From positions 177,052 to 241,051 of the forward strand of contig NZ_QNVV01000004.1 of assembly GCF_003384725.1 (NCBI RefSeq): DNA of 64,000 bases, written 5' to 3'. This DNA comes from Chryseobacterium pennipullorum (lineage in GTDB: Bacteria; Bacteroidota; Bacteroidia; Flavobacteriales; Weeksellaceae). Both the position numbers and the translations under genes were made by a program. Numbering within the stretch: the first letter of the stretch is position 1; each line of letters begins with the position of its first letter. A model generated the notes under the pieces. The model saw nothing but the letters and a program-made list of their open reading frames with translations. It did no database searches and was not told the origin of the DNA. Below are positions 1 to 8,242 of the stretch, in pieces.

Positions 1-364
1 TATCTATTAGTCCTTTCTCCTGCCTCTTTTTCTTATTCTTTCCACTTTGGGAAATAAAAAACGAGGCCATTTTGGAAGTGAACCGCTCATCCAACCGGTG
101 AACTGCAATATCTGAAAATTCTTTTTGAAATTCTTCAATGAACTTTAAAATATCCGTCTCCACTTCTGAAACATTTCCTTTCAAATCTATGGGAAGTCCA
201 ATTACTACTTCATCTACTTTGTTTTGGCTGAAATATTTTTTCAAAAAATCCATTAAAGAACGGTTCTCTACAGTCTCCAGCCCACTGGCGATGATCTGCA
301 TATCATCCGTTGCAGCAATGCCACAACGAGCTTTTCCGTAGTCTATTGCAAGGATTTGTCCCAT
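1..364 (-). CDS. ruvX: RuvX/YqgF-type Holliday junction resolvase, cut by the window edge
   Basis: The visible 121 codons start with ATG at 364 and run off the left edge. The N-terminal stretch LAIDYGKARCGIA carries the first catalytic Asp of the RNase H-like YqgF fold. GLPIDLKG and RLDERFTS are the other conserved blocks of the family. Members act in the cytoplasm as Holliday junction resolvases and/or in 5' maturation of pre-16S rRNA. The family is about 140 residues long, so only the C-terminus is missing. The gene is divergent from the SixA-like gene at 480, with about 115 bases of AT-rich DNA between them. Confidence 0.9.
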   Translation of the reverse strand, partial: MGQILAIDYGKARCGIAATDDMQIIASGLETVENRSLMDFLKKYFSQNKVDEVVIGLPIDLKGNVSEVETDILKFIEEFQKEFSDIAVHRLDERFTSKMASFFISQSGKNKKKRQEKGLID

Positions 365-479
365 AAGTCTGCAAATTTAGTAAAATTTACTGATTTTATT
401 CATAACGCAGTTTTTTTATATAAATCATGTTTTATTCCATTATTTTTTTTATAATTTTAATCTTCCAAAAAACAAATAT

Positions 480-956
480 ATGAAGAGACTCATCCTCGTA
501 AGACATGCGAAGAGCGACTGGCCGGAAGAAACGGAGGACTTTGACAGACCTTTAGCAGATAAAGGTTTGCAGGATGCTATGAACATGTCCCGATTCATGA
601 AAAGCAATAACATCAGCATCGATCACTTTGTATCCAGCCCGGCAGTCCGTGCTCTGAATACCTGTAAAATTTTTAATCAGACCTATCAGTTGCATTGTTC
701 TACGGATGAAAAGCTGTATAACCCTTCAGAAAGAAGTTTTGAATCTGTCATCTACGACCTGGATGACAACCTGAGTTCGGTAGCTTTTTTCTCTCACAAC
801 AATGGAATTTCCAATTTCGCCAATTCCATTTCTGAAGATATTTTTCATTTTCCTACCTGTGGAGTGGCCGGTTTCGAAGTAGACTGCGAATCATGGTCCG
901 AGTTTGACGGTGCCAGAAAGAAACTTCTTTTCTTTTATGAGCCAGGAAAAATATAA
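480..956 (+). CDS. SixA-like histidine phosphatase
   Basis: A 158-residue histidine phosphatase superfamily protein. The RHG-type motif is VRHAKSDW with R8 and H9, the nucleophilic His. SSPAVRALNT near 52-61 resembles the SSPxxRAxxT block that supplies the second Arg, and FFSHNNGI has the second catalytic His at about 106. The short length and the RHAK form fit the SixA branch, which removes phosphate from phosphohistidine proteins. Start is ATG at 480. The coding end overlaps the next gene's likely start at 937 by 20 bases, suggesting co-transcription. The physiological substrate cannot be told from sequence. Confidence 0.85.
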   Translation: MKRLILVRHAKSDWPEETEDFDRPLADKGLQDAMNMSRFMKSNNISIDHFVSSPAVRALNTCKIFNQTYQLHCSTDEKLYNPSERSFESVIYDLDDNLSSVAFFSHNNGISNFANSISEDIFHFPTCGVAGFEVDCESWSEFDGARKKLLFFYEPGKI

Positions 957-1827
957 CTTCTCTTCCTTACTTTTTTTTAGTACGCTATTTATCCTTCTTT
1001 TTTCATGCCAGAAACAGAAGAAAAATTATTACGAATCTGTTGCGTCAAATGATATTAAGCTTTCTTCTCCTCAACCCGGTAGCTGGCGTTATCGTCATGA
1101 CGAACATTTCCAGACCTATGCAGATTTTCAGAAGTTAAAAAAAATTAAACCTGAGCCTGGCAAAAATACCATCTATCTGCAGCCGATCGGAAAGTTTGAT
1201 GAACTGCAGAAAAAAGAAATAGCACTCACCAAAGAGTATTTAAAAATATACTTCCAACTGGAAACAAAAATACTTCCCGTTTTACCCAATACTATTTTTC
1301 CGGGTAAAGTCAAAAGAAATTCAAAGGAAGGACATCAGCAAATTCTTGCAGGCTATGTGCTGGACAGTATTCTGATCAAAAGAAAACCCAAAGATGCTGT
1401 CGCATTAATGGGAATTACTGAAAAAGATCTATTCCCCAAACCGGAATGGAACTATGTTTTTGGAATGGCATCATACGAAGACGGTGTGGGAGTGACTTCG
1501 ATATACAGATTTTCAAATGGCTCTTTAACAGATTCCAATTTCAACCAGAGTCTCCTCAGATTAATAAAGATCAGTTCCCACGAGATCGGGCATATGTTCG
1601 GGATCAGCCATTGCCTGAATGCAGATTGTGTCATGAATGGCACCATTTCGCTTCCGGAAACGGATGCTCATCCTGCAAGAGCATGTTCATTATGCCAAAG
1701 AAAACTGAATTCTAGTATACCTTATGACCCTAAGAAAAGACTTCTTGAATTAAAAGGCTTCTTTGAAAAACAGTATTTGAATACAGAACTTTCTTTAACA
1801 GAGCAAGACCTAAATCGGTTACAATAA
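937..1827 (+). CDS. Archaemetzincin family zinc metalloprotease, lipoprotein
   Basis: The motif HEIGHMFGISHC begins at about residue 215. A further Cys, the Met-turn VMNG and later CSLC complete the archaemetzincin pattern HExxHxxGxxHCx4CxM...CxxC, which binds a catalytic and a structural zinc. ATG at 937 is preferred over an upstream TTG at 904 because it gives a clean lipoprotein signal ending in the lipobox LLFSC. The protein is therefore predicted to be an envelope lipoprotein; most archaemetzincins are cytoplasmic, so this placement is notable. It overlaps the SixA-like gene by 20 bases. Substrate unknown. Confidence 0.88.
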   Translation: MSQEKYNFSSLLFFSTLFILLFSCQKQKKNYYESVASNDIKLSSPQPGSWRYRHDEHFQTYADFQKLKKIKPEPGKNTIYLQPIGKFDELQKKEIALTKEYLKIYFQLETKILPVLPNTIFPGKVKRNSKEGHQQILAGYVLDSILIKRKPKDAVALMGITEKDLFPKPEWNYVFGMASYEDGVGVTSIYRFSNGSLTDSNFNQSLLRLIKISSHEIGHMFGISHCLNADCVMNGTISLPETDAHPARACSLCQRKLNSSIPYDPKKRLLELKGFFEKQYLNTELSLTEQDLNRLQ

Positions 1828-1910
1828 CCAATATTCCTTTTACAGGGTGTATATTCCTATCCTCCGCAGGGTTAACAAAAAATATTTTTTTTGATGAAGT
1901 CGTTAACTTC

Positions 1911-1969
1911 TGCTAAAGCCATTACTGTTGTAAAAATGAAAAACGGGCCAAAGCCCGTTCCTATTGAAT
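1911..1969. repeat. Dispersed palindromic repeat, copy 1
   Basis: The copy reads GCTAAAGCC (1912-1920), a 21-base spacer, the palindrome AACGGGCCAAAGCCCGTT (1942-1959), then CTATTGA (1961-1967). A second copy with the same block order lies at 35576-35635. It sits downstream of the archaemetzincin gene and just beyond the end of the convergent serine hydrolase gene, so its hairpin could also serve as a terminator. A small ORF crossing it is treated as chance. Confidence 0.7.
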
Positions 1970-2003
1970 ATTTTTCCGGTTTTCCTTTTAATCTTTTCGT
2001 CTT

Positions 2004-3548
2004 TTATTTCCTCTTCAGATCCAGATCATCAAAATCAAAACTGAAATCGGTGACATCGGAAATTGCTTTTAGCTTTGCAGATTGAGCTTTTCCGTTCTCG
2101 TCATAATTGAAAATAAGATAAGCATCGGCATCATAGCTTCTGTCATCCCATTTGATAATAAAAGAATTGTTAGAGTAAGGAAGCAGTTCTCCTTTTAATC
2201 TTGGAGAGTTTTTACAAGAAATCCTGTAAGTATTTCCCTGCTGTGTAATGTCCACATCACCAAACCAGACATCATTATACGTTCCTGTAAACTGTTCTGC
2301 TTTAGGATGAAGAGATTTTTCTTTTTTAAATGCTTCAGACTTTGTAAAAGCATCTTTCTTTTGCTTATTATAATCGGTTTCTATTTTAGACATTCTGTCG
2401 CCATATGTTTTCAGCCAGTTTCTGTCTGCTACGCCCAGGTAAGAATCTTTCACCGTATTGGTAATCGTATTGAAAGCAGCACCCGACTGTTGGTTTGTTA
2501 ATACCACAATTCCCAGTTTCATATCAGGAATCAAAGTAAACTGAGTGACGGTACCAATTAATCCACCGGTATGCTGTACCTGCTTGTGGCCTTTCACATC
2601 ACTTAAGAACCAACCCAGGCCATATCCGTAAAAGCTGGTATCATATGGATTTTTTGCAGCTACGCGGTCCGGTATCTGAAGGCTCCAGAGCTGTTGAGCA
2701 TTTTTATCTGAAACCAGTTTCTTACCATCTTTCGTCGTGAAATTATTTAAAAGGCATTCTGCCCATGTTGTCATATCTTTAATGTTACTCATGATACCAC
2801 CTGCCGCATTCGCGGTTTCGTTCCAGTCATGAGGAACGGCAATTGCTTTTCCATTTACAGGAGCATGAGCATCAATTTTGTTGGCTGTAGCCTTTGCCCT
2901 GCTGTAGCTTCCAAAGCTTGATGACATTCCTACCGGCTTCATAATTCTCTGTTCAATAAATTCTGCCCAGCTCAATCCCGAAACCCTGTGAATGACTTCA
3001 CCGGCAACGATGAACATGATGTTATTATAATCAAGGGTTGTTCTGAAAGGATTTTCAGGTTTCAGGAATCTTACATTGTGAACAATATCGTTAACCGTCA
3101 GATTTCCTCCTTCCGGAAAAAACATCAGATCTCCCTGTCCCAATCCTAATCCCGCCCTGTGGGTGATAAGATCTTTTACCGTTACATTTTGGGAAACATA
3201 TGGATCGTACATCTGAAACTCAGGAATATATTTCGAAACTTTATCATCCCATCCCAGTTTTCCTTCATCTGCCAAAATTGCTAATGCCACGCAGGTAAAT
3301 CCTTTAGAGTTGGAAGCAATTCCCACCAGCGTATTTTCATCCATAGGCTGCCCGGTAGTAAGAGAGCGCACTCCAAAGCCTTTGGAATACGTTACCTTAC
3401 CGTCTTTTACGATTCCCACAGACATGCCGGGAACATCAAAGGTTTTCAAAGTATTCCGGATCAGGTCATCCAGTTTTTTCTCCTCAACCTGTGCGTTGGC
3501 CAATCCTACGGTCAAAAGGAAAATAAAAAAAGAAAGTTTCTGTTTCAT
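2004..3548 (-). CDS. Secreted serine hydrolase, class C beta-lactamase family
   Basis: A 514-residue protein with a signal peptide ending near LANAQ at residue 20. It has the three active-site motifs of the beta-lactamase/penicillin-binding superfamily: SxxK as S79-N-S-K82, YxN as Y174-N-N176, and HTGG at 326-329. The last ~100 residues (from about KAEQFTGTYND) look like the beta-barrel C-terminal domain (DUF3471 type) common in esterase or D-aminopeptidase members. A beta-lactamase role is not implied; esterase, peptidase or DD-peptidase activity in the periplasm is as likely. A TAAATTTG box at 3565-3572 lies just upstream of the ATG. Confidence 0.88.
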   Translation of the reverse strand: MKQKLSFFIFLLTVGLANAQVEEKKLDDLIRNTLKTFDVPGMSVGIVKDGKVTYSKGFGVRSLTTGQPMDENTLVGIASNSKGFTCVALAILADEGKLGWDDKVSKYIPEFQMYDPYVSQNVTVKDLITHRAGLGLGQGDLMFFPEGGNLTVNDIVHNVRFLKPENPFRTTLDYNNIMFIVAGEVIHRVSGLSWAEFIEQRIMKPVGMSSSFGSYSRAKATANKIDAHAPVNGKAIAVPHDWNETANAAGGIMSNIKDMTTWAECLLNNFTTKDGKKLVSDKNAQQLWSLQIPDRVAAKNPYDTSFYGYGLGWFLSDVKGHKQVQHTGGLIGTVTQFTLIPDMKLGIVVLTNQQSGAAFNTITNTVKDSYLGVADRNWLKTYGDRMSKIETDYNKQKKDAFTKSEAFKKEKSLHPKAEQFTGTYNDVWFGDVDITQQGNTYRISCKNSPRLKGELLPYSNNSFIIKWDDRSYDADAYLIFNYDENGKAQSAKLKAISDVTDFSFDFDDLDLKRK

Positions 3549-3564
3549 TATTTTTTAATTTTTC

Positions 3565-3602
3565 CAAATTTAATAAATATTCGATGATGTTAATTTTGTC
3601 AA
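3565..3602 (-). promoter_or_regulatory. Likely promoter of the serine hydrolase gene
   Basis: On the minus strand a TAAATTTG box (plus 3565-3572) matches the Bacteroidetes -7 consensus TAnnTTTG and lies 16 bases before the ATG. A TTG (plus 3600-3602) lies 27 bases further upstream, slightly longer than the usual spacing. Such boxes can occur by chance in AT-rich DNA. Confidence 0.4.
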
Positions 3603-3647
3603 CGATAAAACTTTACTTACATTGACCTCCAAACCGGTTTTATACTC

Positions 3648-4112
3648 ATGAAAAAGCTTACCTGCGCCATTATCTTGTCATTTTGCACCTTCAGTTTTGT
3701 GAAAAGTCAGGATAAAGCCTCTCATCTTCTGCTTCTACAGACATGGAAGCTCACAAAGTTCGACACCTATATTTACACTTACGTAAAGCAGGATGTTTTT
3801 GATCCCAAGAGCCTGGGCCTGCGTTTTAAAAAGAACGGGAAGATTTTGGGAAATTTAAACCGGCCGGGAAACGGAAACGGTATCTTGGAAGACTTCAATA
3901 ACAGAAGTTTACAATTCGAAAGGTATATCGGGGATTGGAAAAAAACTTCCGACAGTACGGTTACCATCATATTTTCTTCCAATCCCAGTATGAATGGCAA
4001 CTTTATCATTTCAAGACTTACGGAGAGTGAATTAAAATTAAAAAGGCTTTTTGATGCTGCCACTGAAAAGAAATTCGATTCTATACGCAGATCAAAAGAT
4101 ATTTCCTACTGA
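3648..4112 (+). CDS. Hypothetical secreted protein
   Basis: A 154-residue protein of no recognised family. A signal peptide is visible (MKKLTCAIILSFCTFSF, then VKSQ). The mature part contains LLQTWKLTKFDTY early and a later GDWKKTSDSTVTIIF; alternating beta-strand-like segments suggest a small lipocalin-like barrel, a common architecture for short Bacteroidetes exported proteins. That is inference from pattern only. The gene is divergent from the serine hydrolase and about 76 bases upstream of another small secreted protein on the same strand. Confidence 0.7.
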   Translation: MKKLTCAIILSFCTFSFVKSQDKASHLLLLQTWKLTKFDTYIYTYVKQDVFDPKSLGLRFKKNGKILGNLNRPGNGNGILEDFNNRSLQFERYIGDWKKTSDSTVTIIFSSNPSMNGNFIISRLTESELKLKRLFDAATEKKFDSIRRSKDISY

Positions 4113-4188
4113 TATTCGGAGGCTAAACGAATTGCCTGGTTCAACACCATAATTAGGTTAGCTTCTTTATCTTTGTATTCTAAAAGGA

Positions 4189-4644
4189 ATGAAAATGGCA
4201 ATGAACAAATTATCAACATTATTTCTCCTGATCATAGGCTGTAATTTATATTTTTCCCAGGAAGTTACAATCAAAGATGATAAAGTACTTCTTGACGGAA
4301 AGCAAATTTTAAAAGCAGAAAAGATCAACGCTGCACAATACTCTTTTTTCTCTATGAAAGATGATGAAGAAATTTTACTGTACAGATATATGGATAATGA
4401 GACACCAAGATATGTAAATGATGATTATTTTATCCTGAATTTTCTGACGGAAAAAATTAAAATAGAATCGACAGACCTAGCAAAAATTGCCAATTTCATG
4501 AATTCCAGAAAGGGAATGGAAAAACTGGTAAGATGGCTTTTAAAAGAAAGGGTCATCAACCATGACGGTGAACTTAATGCTGACCGTATTGTGGTATTCA
4601 AAGAAAAATACGACGAAAATATTACCGATAGAACGCTTAGATAA
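4189..4644 (+). CDS. Hypothetical secreted protein upstream of a phosphoesterase
   Basis: A 151-residue protein with an N-terminal signal sequence ending near NLYFSQ. Two in-frame ATGs (4189 and 4201) could start it. The mature part is charged and has no motif I recognise; the C-terminal part (KLVRWLLKERVINHDGEL) looks helical. Its stop TAA overlaps the ATG of the downstream YfcE-like gene by one base (TAATG), so the two are probably translationally coupled. Function unknown. Confidence 0.7.
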   Translation: MKMAMNKLSTLFLLIIGCNLYFSQEVTIKDDKVLLDGKQILKAEKINAAQYSFFSMKDDEEILLYRYMDNETPRYVNDDYFILNFLTEKIKIESTDLAKIANFMNSRKGMEKLVRWLLKERVINHDGELNADRIVVFKEKYDENITDRTLR

Positions 4645-5141
4645 TGACAAATATTCTTCTCCTTTCCGACTCCCACTCTTATATTGATGACCTGATCCTG
4701 GAATATGCCTCCAAGGCTGATGAAGTATGGCACTGTGGAGATTTCGGAAGTATGGACGTTATTGAGCAGCTTGAAAAAGTAAAACCTTTAAAAGGCGTTT
4801 ATGGGAATATTGATAATGCTACGATTCAGGCGGAATTTCCAGAAGTCAACCGCTTCATCTGTGAAAAGCTGGAAGTTTTGATGATCCATATAGGCGGATA
4901 TCCAGGAAAATATACCCCACTTACCAGAAAGGAAATTGCTGAAAAAGCTCCGAAACTATTTATTTCAGGACATTCCCATATTTTAAAAGCGATGTACGAT
5001 GAAAAAAACAGCCTTTTGCATCTTAATCCTGGTGCCTGTGGGAAACAAGGCTGGCACAAAGTAAGGACAATGATGCGTTTTGTGGTGGATGGTGAAGAAA
5101 TCAAAGACCTGGAAATTATAGAACTTGGACCTAGAGTTTGA
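4644..5141 (+). CDS. YfcE/MJ0936-type metallophosphoesterase
   Basis: A 165-residue calcineurin-like phosphoesterase. The metal-binding motifs are in order: DSHS near residue 8, GDFGS near 32, GNIDN (the GNxD/N block) near 55, and the paired histidines in SGHSH near 108-112. The compact size fits the YfcE/Yfce-MJ0936 group of cytoplasmic phosphodiesterases that hydrolyse small phosphodiester substrates with two metal ions; the natural substrate is generally unknown. It is translationally coupled to the preceding secreted protein by a TAATG overlap. Confidence 0.88.
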   Translation: MTNILLLSDSHSYIDDLILEYASKADEVWHCGDFGSMDVIEQLEKVKPLKGVYGNIDNATIQAEFPEVNRFICEKLEVLMIHIGGYPGKYTPLTRKEIAEKAPKLFISGHSHILKAMYDEKNSLLHLNPGACGKQGWHKVRTMMRFVVDGEEIKDLEIIELGPRV

Positions 5142-5231
5142 TGAAGAGAAGACCTGGATATATAGATCTGGATTTCTTATCCTCCTTTTTACTTTTTACC
5201 TTTGCACAAATAATTGGTTCAGATAAGAATT

Positions 5232-5726
5232 ATGAAGATTGGCGATAAAGTTTCGGTAGTAGATGAAGATTTAGGCGGAATGGTAACATCCGTGAAAGGA
5301 AACATTGTGGTTTTCAAGGATGATTATGGCTTTACACACCAATACCCAAAGGAAAAACTTGTCCCAAAAAATGCTGATCTTTACGAGAATATAAAAGTCA
5401 TAAAGAAGCCGGAGCCCCAAAAAAACATTTCTAAAAAACATCAGAAAAGTCATTTGGTTGTAGACCTGCATTTTCATAACTTGGTAAAAAATCCCAGTGA
5501 TTATGATAGTTTTGAAAGATTGTTTATTCAAAAGGAAAAACTGATTGAAGTATTGGAGTTCTGCAGGAAAAACAATCTAAAAAGACTGGAGATTGTTCAT
5601 GGTATTGGTGACGGCACTCTTCAGAGAATGGTCCGGGATGTGTTGGAGAGTCAGGTCAATATAGATTTTTATAATAAGGAAATACTTCACCATCAATCGG
5701 GTGCGGTAATGGTAGAATTTCACTAA
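5232..5726 (+). CDS. Smr-domain protein (MutS2 C-terminal-like)
   Basis: ATG at 5232 is preferred to an upstream TTG at 5214 because the conserved start is MKIGDKVSVVDED. Residues 1-60 form a small barrel with VSVVDEDLGGMVTSV, as in Bacteroidetes DUF2027-type proteins. Residues ~78-164 are an Smr domain: VDLHFHNL replaces the usual LDLHG block, and HGIGDGTL is the HGxGxG loop. Smr domains bind or nick nucleic acids. This is a stand-alone Smr protein, not full MutS2. It lies in a plus-strand run with DUF3822 and rsmD. Confidence 0.82.
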   Translation: MKIGDKVSVVDEDLGGMVTSVKGNIVVFKDDYGFTHQYPKEKLVPKNADLYENIKVIKKPEPQKNISKKHQKSHLVVDLHFHNLVKNPSDYDSFERLFIQKEKLIEVLEFCRKNNLKRLEIVHGIGDGTLQRMVRDVLESQVNIDFYNKEILHHQSGAVMVEFH

Positions 5727-5744
5727 ATTTGCAGGAATTGAAAT

Positions 5745-6461
5745 ATGAACGTACTTAATTTACTTTTTACCAAAGACGGACTCATCTATCAGATTGTTAA
5801 AAATAGAAACATTCTGGAAGAAAAGTCCTACTTCGTCACTGAGGAAACACCAGCCAATCTTATTGAGGAAAAACTGGACGAAGTTCTCCTGAAACAACGC
5901 TTCGATGAAATCCAGGTAGTTTCTGCATGGAATCATTTTACACTGATGCCTGAAGGTTTTTCAGAGCACGAAGCCGGATTTGATCTTATTGCCTTCAATG
6001 CTCCTGCTGATAAGGAAAAGGAAGAACTGATGCTTTCCATCAATAAAAAGTTTAATGTTCAGTTCTATTACACTTTCCCGAAAAATTATTACAAAAAAAT
6101 AAAAGAGCTGGCAGTTCCGGTACATTTTAATTTCTCAGGGGAAAAGTTTCTGAATTCCATTAACAATAAAAACAGTAAGGAAATTCATATTAATCTTTAC
6201 CATAACCAATGCGAATTTTTCGCCATCGACAACAAAAAAATAATCCTTTATAACAATCTGGACGTAAATTCAGAAGTAGATTTTCTTTACTTCATTATGT
6301 TTACTCTGAGCAAGATAGGCTTCGGAATCAATGAGACCAGCTTTTTTGCTTATGGAGAAACTACTGAAAATGAAACATTCATTTCTGAACTCCAGAAATT
6401 TGTCAGAAACCTGAAAATTATTTTTGACAATATTCCCAACAAGAATTTTATACTTAATTAA
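5745..6461 (+). CDS. DUF3822 family protein
   Basis: A 238-residue protein beginning MNVLNLLFTKDGLIYQ. It has the layout of DUF3822 proteins, which in Bacteroidetes usually lie directly upstream of rsmD, as here. DUF3822 is thought to adopt an actin/ASKHA-like fold; the repeated short hydrophobic strands are compatible but give no catalytic signature. No signal peptide. Biochemical function unknown; the conserved linkage to the 16S rRNA methyltransferase hints at RNA or ribosome biology. Confidence 0.8.
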   Translation: MNVLNLLFTKDGLIYQIVKNRNILEEKSYFVTEETPANLIEEKLDEVLLKQRFDEIQVVSAWNHFTLMPEGFSEHEAGFDLIAFNAPADKEKEELMLSINKKFNVQFYYTFPKNYYKKIKELAVPVHFNFSGEKFLNSINNKNSKEIHINLYHNQCEFFAIDNKKIILYNNLDVNSEVDFLYFIMFTLSKIGFGINETSFFAYGETTENETFISELQKFVRNLKIIFDNIPNKNFILN

Positions 6462-6560
6462 GGTTCGAGAGCTTAGGAAGGGCTTAGCCTCTATAGAAAG
6501 TAATAATGTATTATCTACTCCCTAGCCTCCGAAACCTATCATCTAAACCCTAACAATACT

Positions 6561-7133
6561 ATGTTCAGAATAATATCAGGCAAATGGAAAGCCAAGAAGA
6601 TTGCCGCTCCTAAAAACTTTGATGTAAGGCCAACCACTGATTTTGCCAAAGAGGCTTTATTCAGTATTCTGGAGAACACTTATGATATGCAATCTATTTC
6701 TGTACTGGATCTTTTTGCAGGAATCGGTTCGATATCCCTGGAACTTGCTTCCCGGGGATGTCAGGATGTGACGTCTGTAGAGATGAACCCGAAGCATACT
6801 GGATTTATCAATACCACTGCAGCAGAGCTGGATATGGCAATTCAAATCAACGTGCAGCGAGGTGATGTATTTGACTGGCTTAAAAAATTCAGAAATAAAA
6901 AATCTTTTGAAATTGTTTTTTCTGATGCTCCTTTTGAGATGGAAGAAAAGAAATACTATGAGCTGATCTCTTTGGTTTTAAACAATAAATATGTAAAAGA
7001 GAACGGCGTTCTTATCGTAGAACACCAGAGCCGGATGAAACTGGAACACCCCAATTTAAAAGATACCCGAAAATACGGAAACGTGAGTTTCAGTTTTTTT
7101 GCCCCGAATACAGAAAATAATCAGGAAATTTAA
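6561..7133 (+). CDS. rsmD: RsmD-type 16S rRNA guanine-N2 methyltransferase
   Basis: A 190-residue class I SAM methyltransferase. The N-terminal block RIISGKWKAKKIAAP and VRPTTDFAKEALFSIL is typical of RsmD. Motif I is LDLFAGIGSISLELASRG (about residues 50-67) and the acidic end of motif II is VEMNP. The catalytic motif IV, usually DPPF/DPPY, reads SDAPFEM here, so one Pro is Ala. RsmD methylates G966 of 16S rRNA in 30S subunits. The stop codon overlaps the end of the convergent hxlR gene by 4 bases. Confidence 0.92.
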   Translation: MFRIISGKWKAKKIAAPKNFDVRPTTDFAKEALFSILENTYDMQSISVLDLFAGIGSISLELASRGCQDVTSVEMNPKHTGFINTTAAELDMAIQINVQRGDVFDWLKKFRNKKSFEIVFSDAPFEMEEKKYYELISLVLNNKYVKENGVLIVEHQSRMKLEHPNLKDTRKYGNVSFSFFAPNTENNQEI

Positions 7134-7477
7134 TTCCTGATTATTTTTTTTGAAATAGCGGGAGATTCCTGGCCCCACTTTGTGATTGCCTCCAGTACGG
7201 GAAGCAGTGTTTTTCCAAAATCCGTCAGCTGATATTCAACCACCAGGGGTGGTTTATCTGTAAAAACGGTTCTGTTTACAATTCCATCCTCTTCCAGCTG
7301 TTTGAGCTGCAGGCTCAACGTTCTTTCGGTAATGGTTGGGATCGATTTCCTTAATTCGCTATATCTTTGTGCACCACCAATTAAGTGATGCAAAATAACC
7401 GCTTTCCATTTTCCGCCTATAAACCTCATCGTCACGCTGGTACAACAGGGATAGGATTTATTATCTACTGTATACAT
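7130..7477 (-). CDS. HxlR (DUF24) family transcriptional regulator
   Basis: A 115-residue winged-helix protein: MRFIGGKWKAVILHHL, then LRKSIPTITERTLSLQLKQLEEDGIV and VEYQLTDFGKTLLPV, all diagnostic of HxlR/DUF24. C11 and C12 occupy the place of the conserved N-terminal Cys that senses electrophiles, quinones or disulfide stress in YodB/HypR-type members. The gene is divergent from a nitroreductase at 7560, with a shared control region holding a perfect 16-bp inverted repeat. That context suggests it represses itself and the nitroreductase until a reactive compound is sensed. The target is inferred, the family is clear. Confidence 0.92.
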   Translation of the reverse strand: MYTVDNKSYPCCTSVTMRFIGGKWKAVILHHLIGGAQRYSELRKSIPTITERTLSLQLKQLEEDGIVNRTVFTDKPPLVVEYQLTDFGKTLLPVLEAITKWGQESPAISKKIIRN

Positions 7478-7478
7478 C

Positions 7479-7494
7479 TATACTATCATTTTTA
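7479..7494 (-). promoter_or_regulatory. Operator-like site at the hxlR start
   Basis: TATACTATCATTTTTA lies 1 base upstream of the hxlR ATG. Its exact reverse complement is at 7539-7554 just before the nitroreductase gene. The likely hxlR -7 box TAACTTTG (plus 7505-7512) is next to it, so a bound regulator would sit on the start of transcription. Confidence 0.6.
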
Positions 7495-7501
7495 ACCGTT
7501 A

Positions 7502-7554
7502 TTGCAAAGTTAGTAAACTTAAATTACTTTTGTAACTATAAAAATGATAGTATA
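7502..7554 (+). promoter_or_regulatory. Nitroreductase promoter with operator
   Basis: TTG (7502-7504), 20 bases, then TACTTTTG (7525-7532) is a full match to the Bacteroidetes promoter pattern TTG-N17-23-TAnnTTTG. The expected transcription start near 7539 falls at the edge of the operator-like TAAAAATGATAGTATA (7539-7554), which itself sits in the dyad ACTAT-N7-ATAGT. This is the best promoter match in the window. Confidence 0.65.
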
Positions 7555-7559
7555 AAATT

Positions 7560-8159
7560 ATGAACTTTTTAGACAAAATGAAAACACGGTATACTGTGAA
7601 AAAGTATAACCCACAGGGAAAAATCAGTGATGATCAAATTGCAGCTCTTAAAGAGATTATACAGCTCAGCCCTTCGTCCATCAACAGCCAGCCATGGAAT
7701 TTTATCTTTGTAAACGATCCGGAGCTGAAAAAGCAATTGGGTGATAAGTCTTATTTTAATAAAGAAAAAGTATTGGACAGTAGCCACGTTATTGTTTTTC
7801 AGGTGATCAAAAGCATAGAAAATTTTGAAAAGCAAATCGAAGCAAATCTTCCGGAAGGATCTGTTAACTATTACCGGACCATGGTAAAACCTAAGGGAGA
7901 AGATGCTATAAAATCATGGCTCGGACACCAGGTTTATTTGTCATTAGGAGTGCTCTTGTCTGCGTGTGCAGCCATGGGAATAGATTCCACTCCCATGGAG
8001 GGAATTGAACCCGAAGGATATGATGCTATTCTTAAAAATGAAAGGTATGAGACGTTATTTGCCGTAGCAATCGGGGAAAGAGATGATGCAGATGCCAATC
8101 AGCCTAAGTTCAATGCAAAGACAAGGCTGAAAGCTGAAAAGGTGATTGTGGAAGCCTAA
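7560..8159 (+). CDS. NfsB-like oxygen-insensitive NAD(P)H nitroreductase
   Basis: A 199-residue nitroreductase family FMN enzyme. Seen features are the N-terminal MKTRYTVKKYN (Arg/Lys phosphate contacts of FMN), LSPSSINSQPWNF (the SPSSxNxQPW FMN-binding block), the C-terminal segment around SACAAMGIDSTPMEG, and AVAIGERD near the end. Such enzymes reduce nitroaromatics and quinones with two-electron steps. Divergence from an HxlR regulator with shared operators supports a role in electrophile or quinone detoxification, as in Bacillus YodB-controlled reductases; this is inference from context. Confidence 0.9.
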   Translation: MNFLDKMKTRYTVKKYNPQGKISDDQIAALKEIIQLSPSSINSQPWNFIFVNDPELKKQLGDKSYFNKEKVLDSSHVIVFQVIKSIENFEKQIEANLPEGSVNYYRTMVKPKGEDAIKSWLGHQVYLSLGVLLSACAAMGIDSTPMEGIEPEGYDAILKNERYETLFAVAIGERDDADANQPKFNAKTRLKAEKVIVEA

Positions 8160-8242
8160 TTATTAATCTCACGCAAATTGATCTTCCTATAGAAATTTGC
8201 TCAATAAGTAAAATCTTCAGGAAACTATATTTATGATATAAG

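Noticed and set aside
1891..2085. 64-residue frame across the dispersed repeat
   Set aside because: It is made by the repeat and its surroundings and enters the convergent hydrolase gene.
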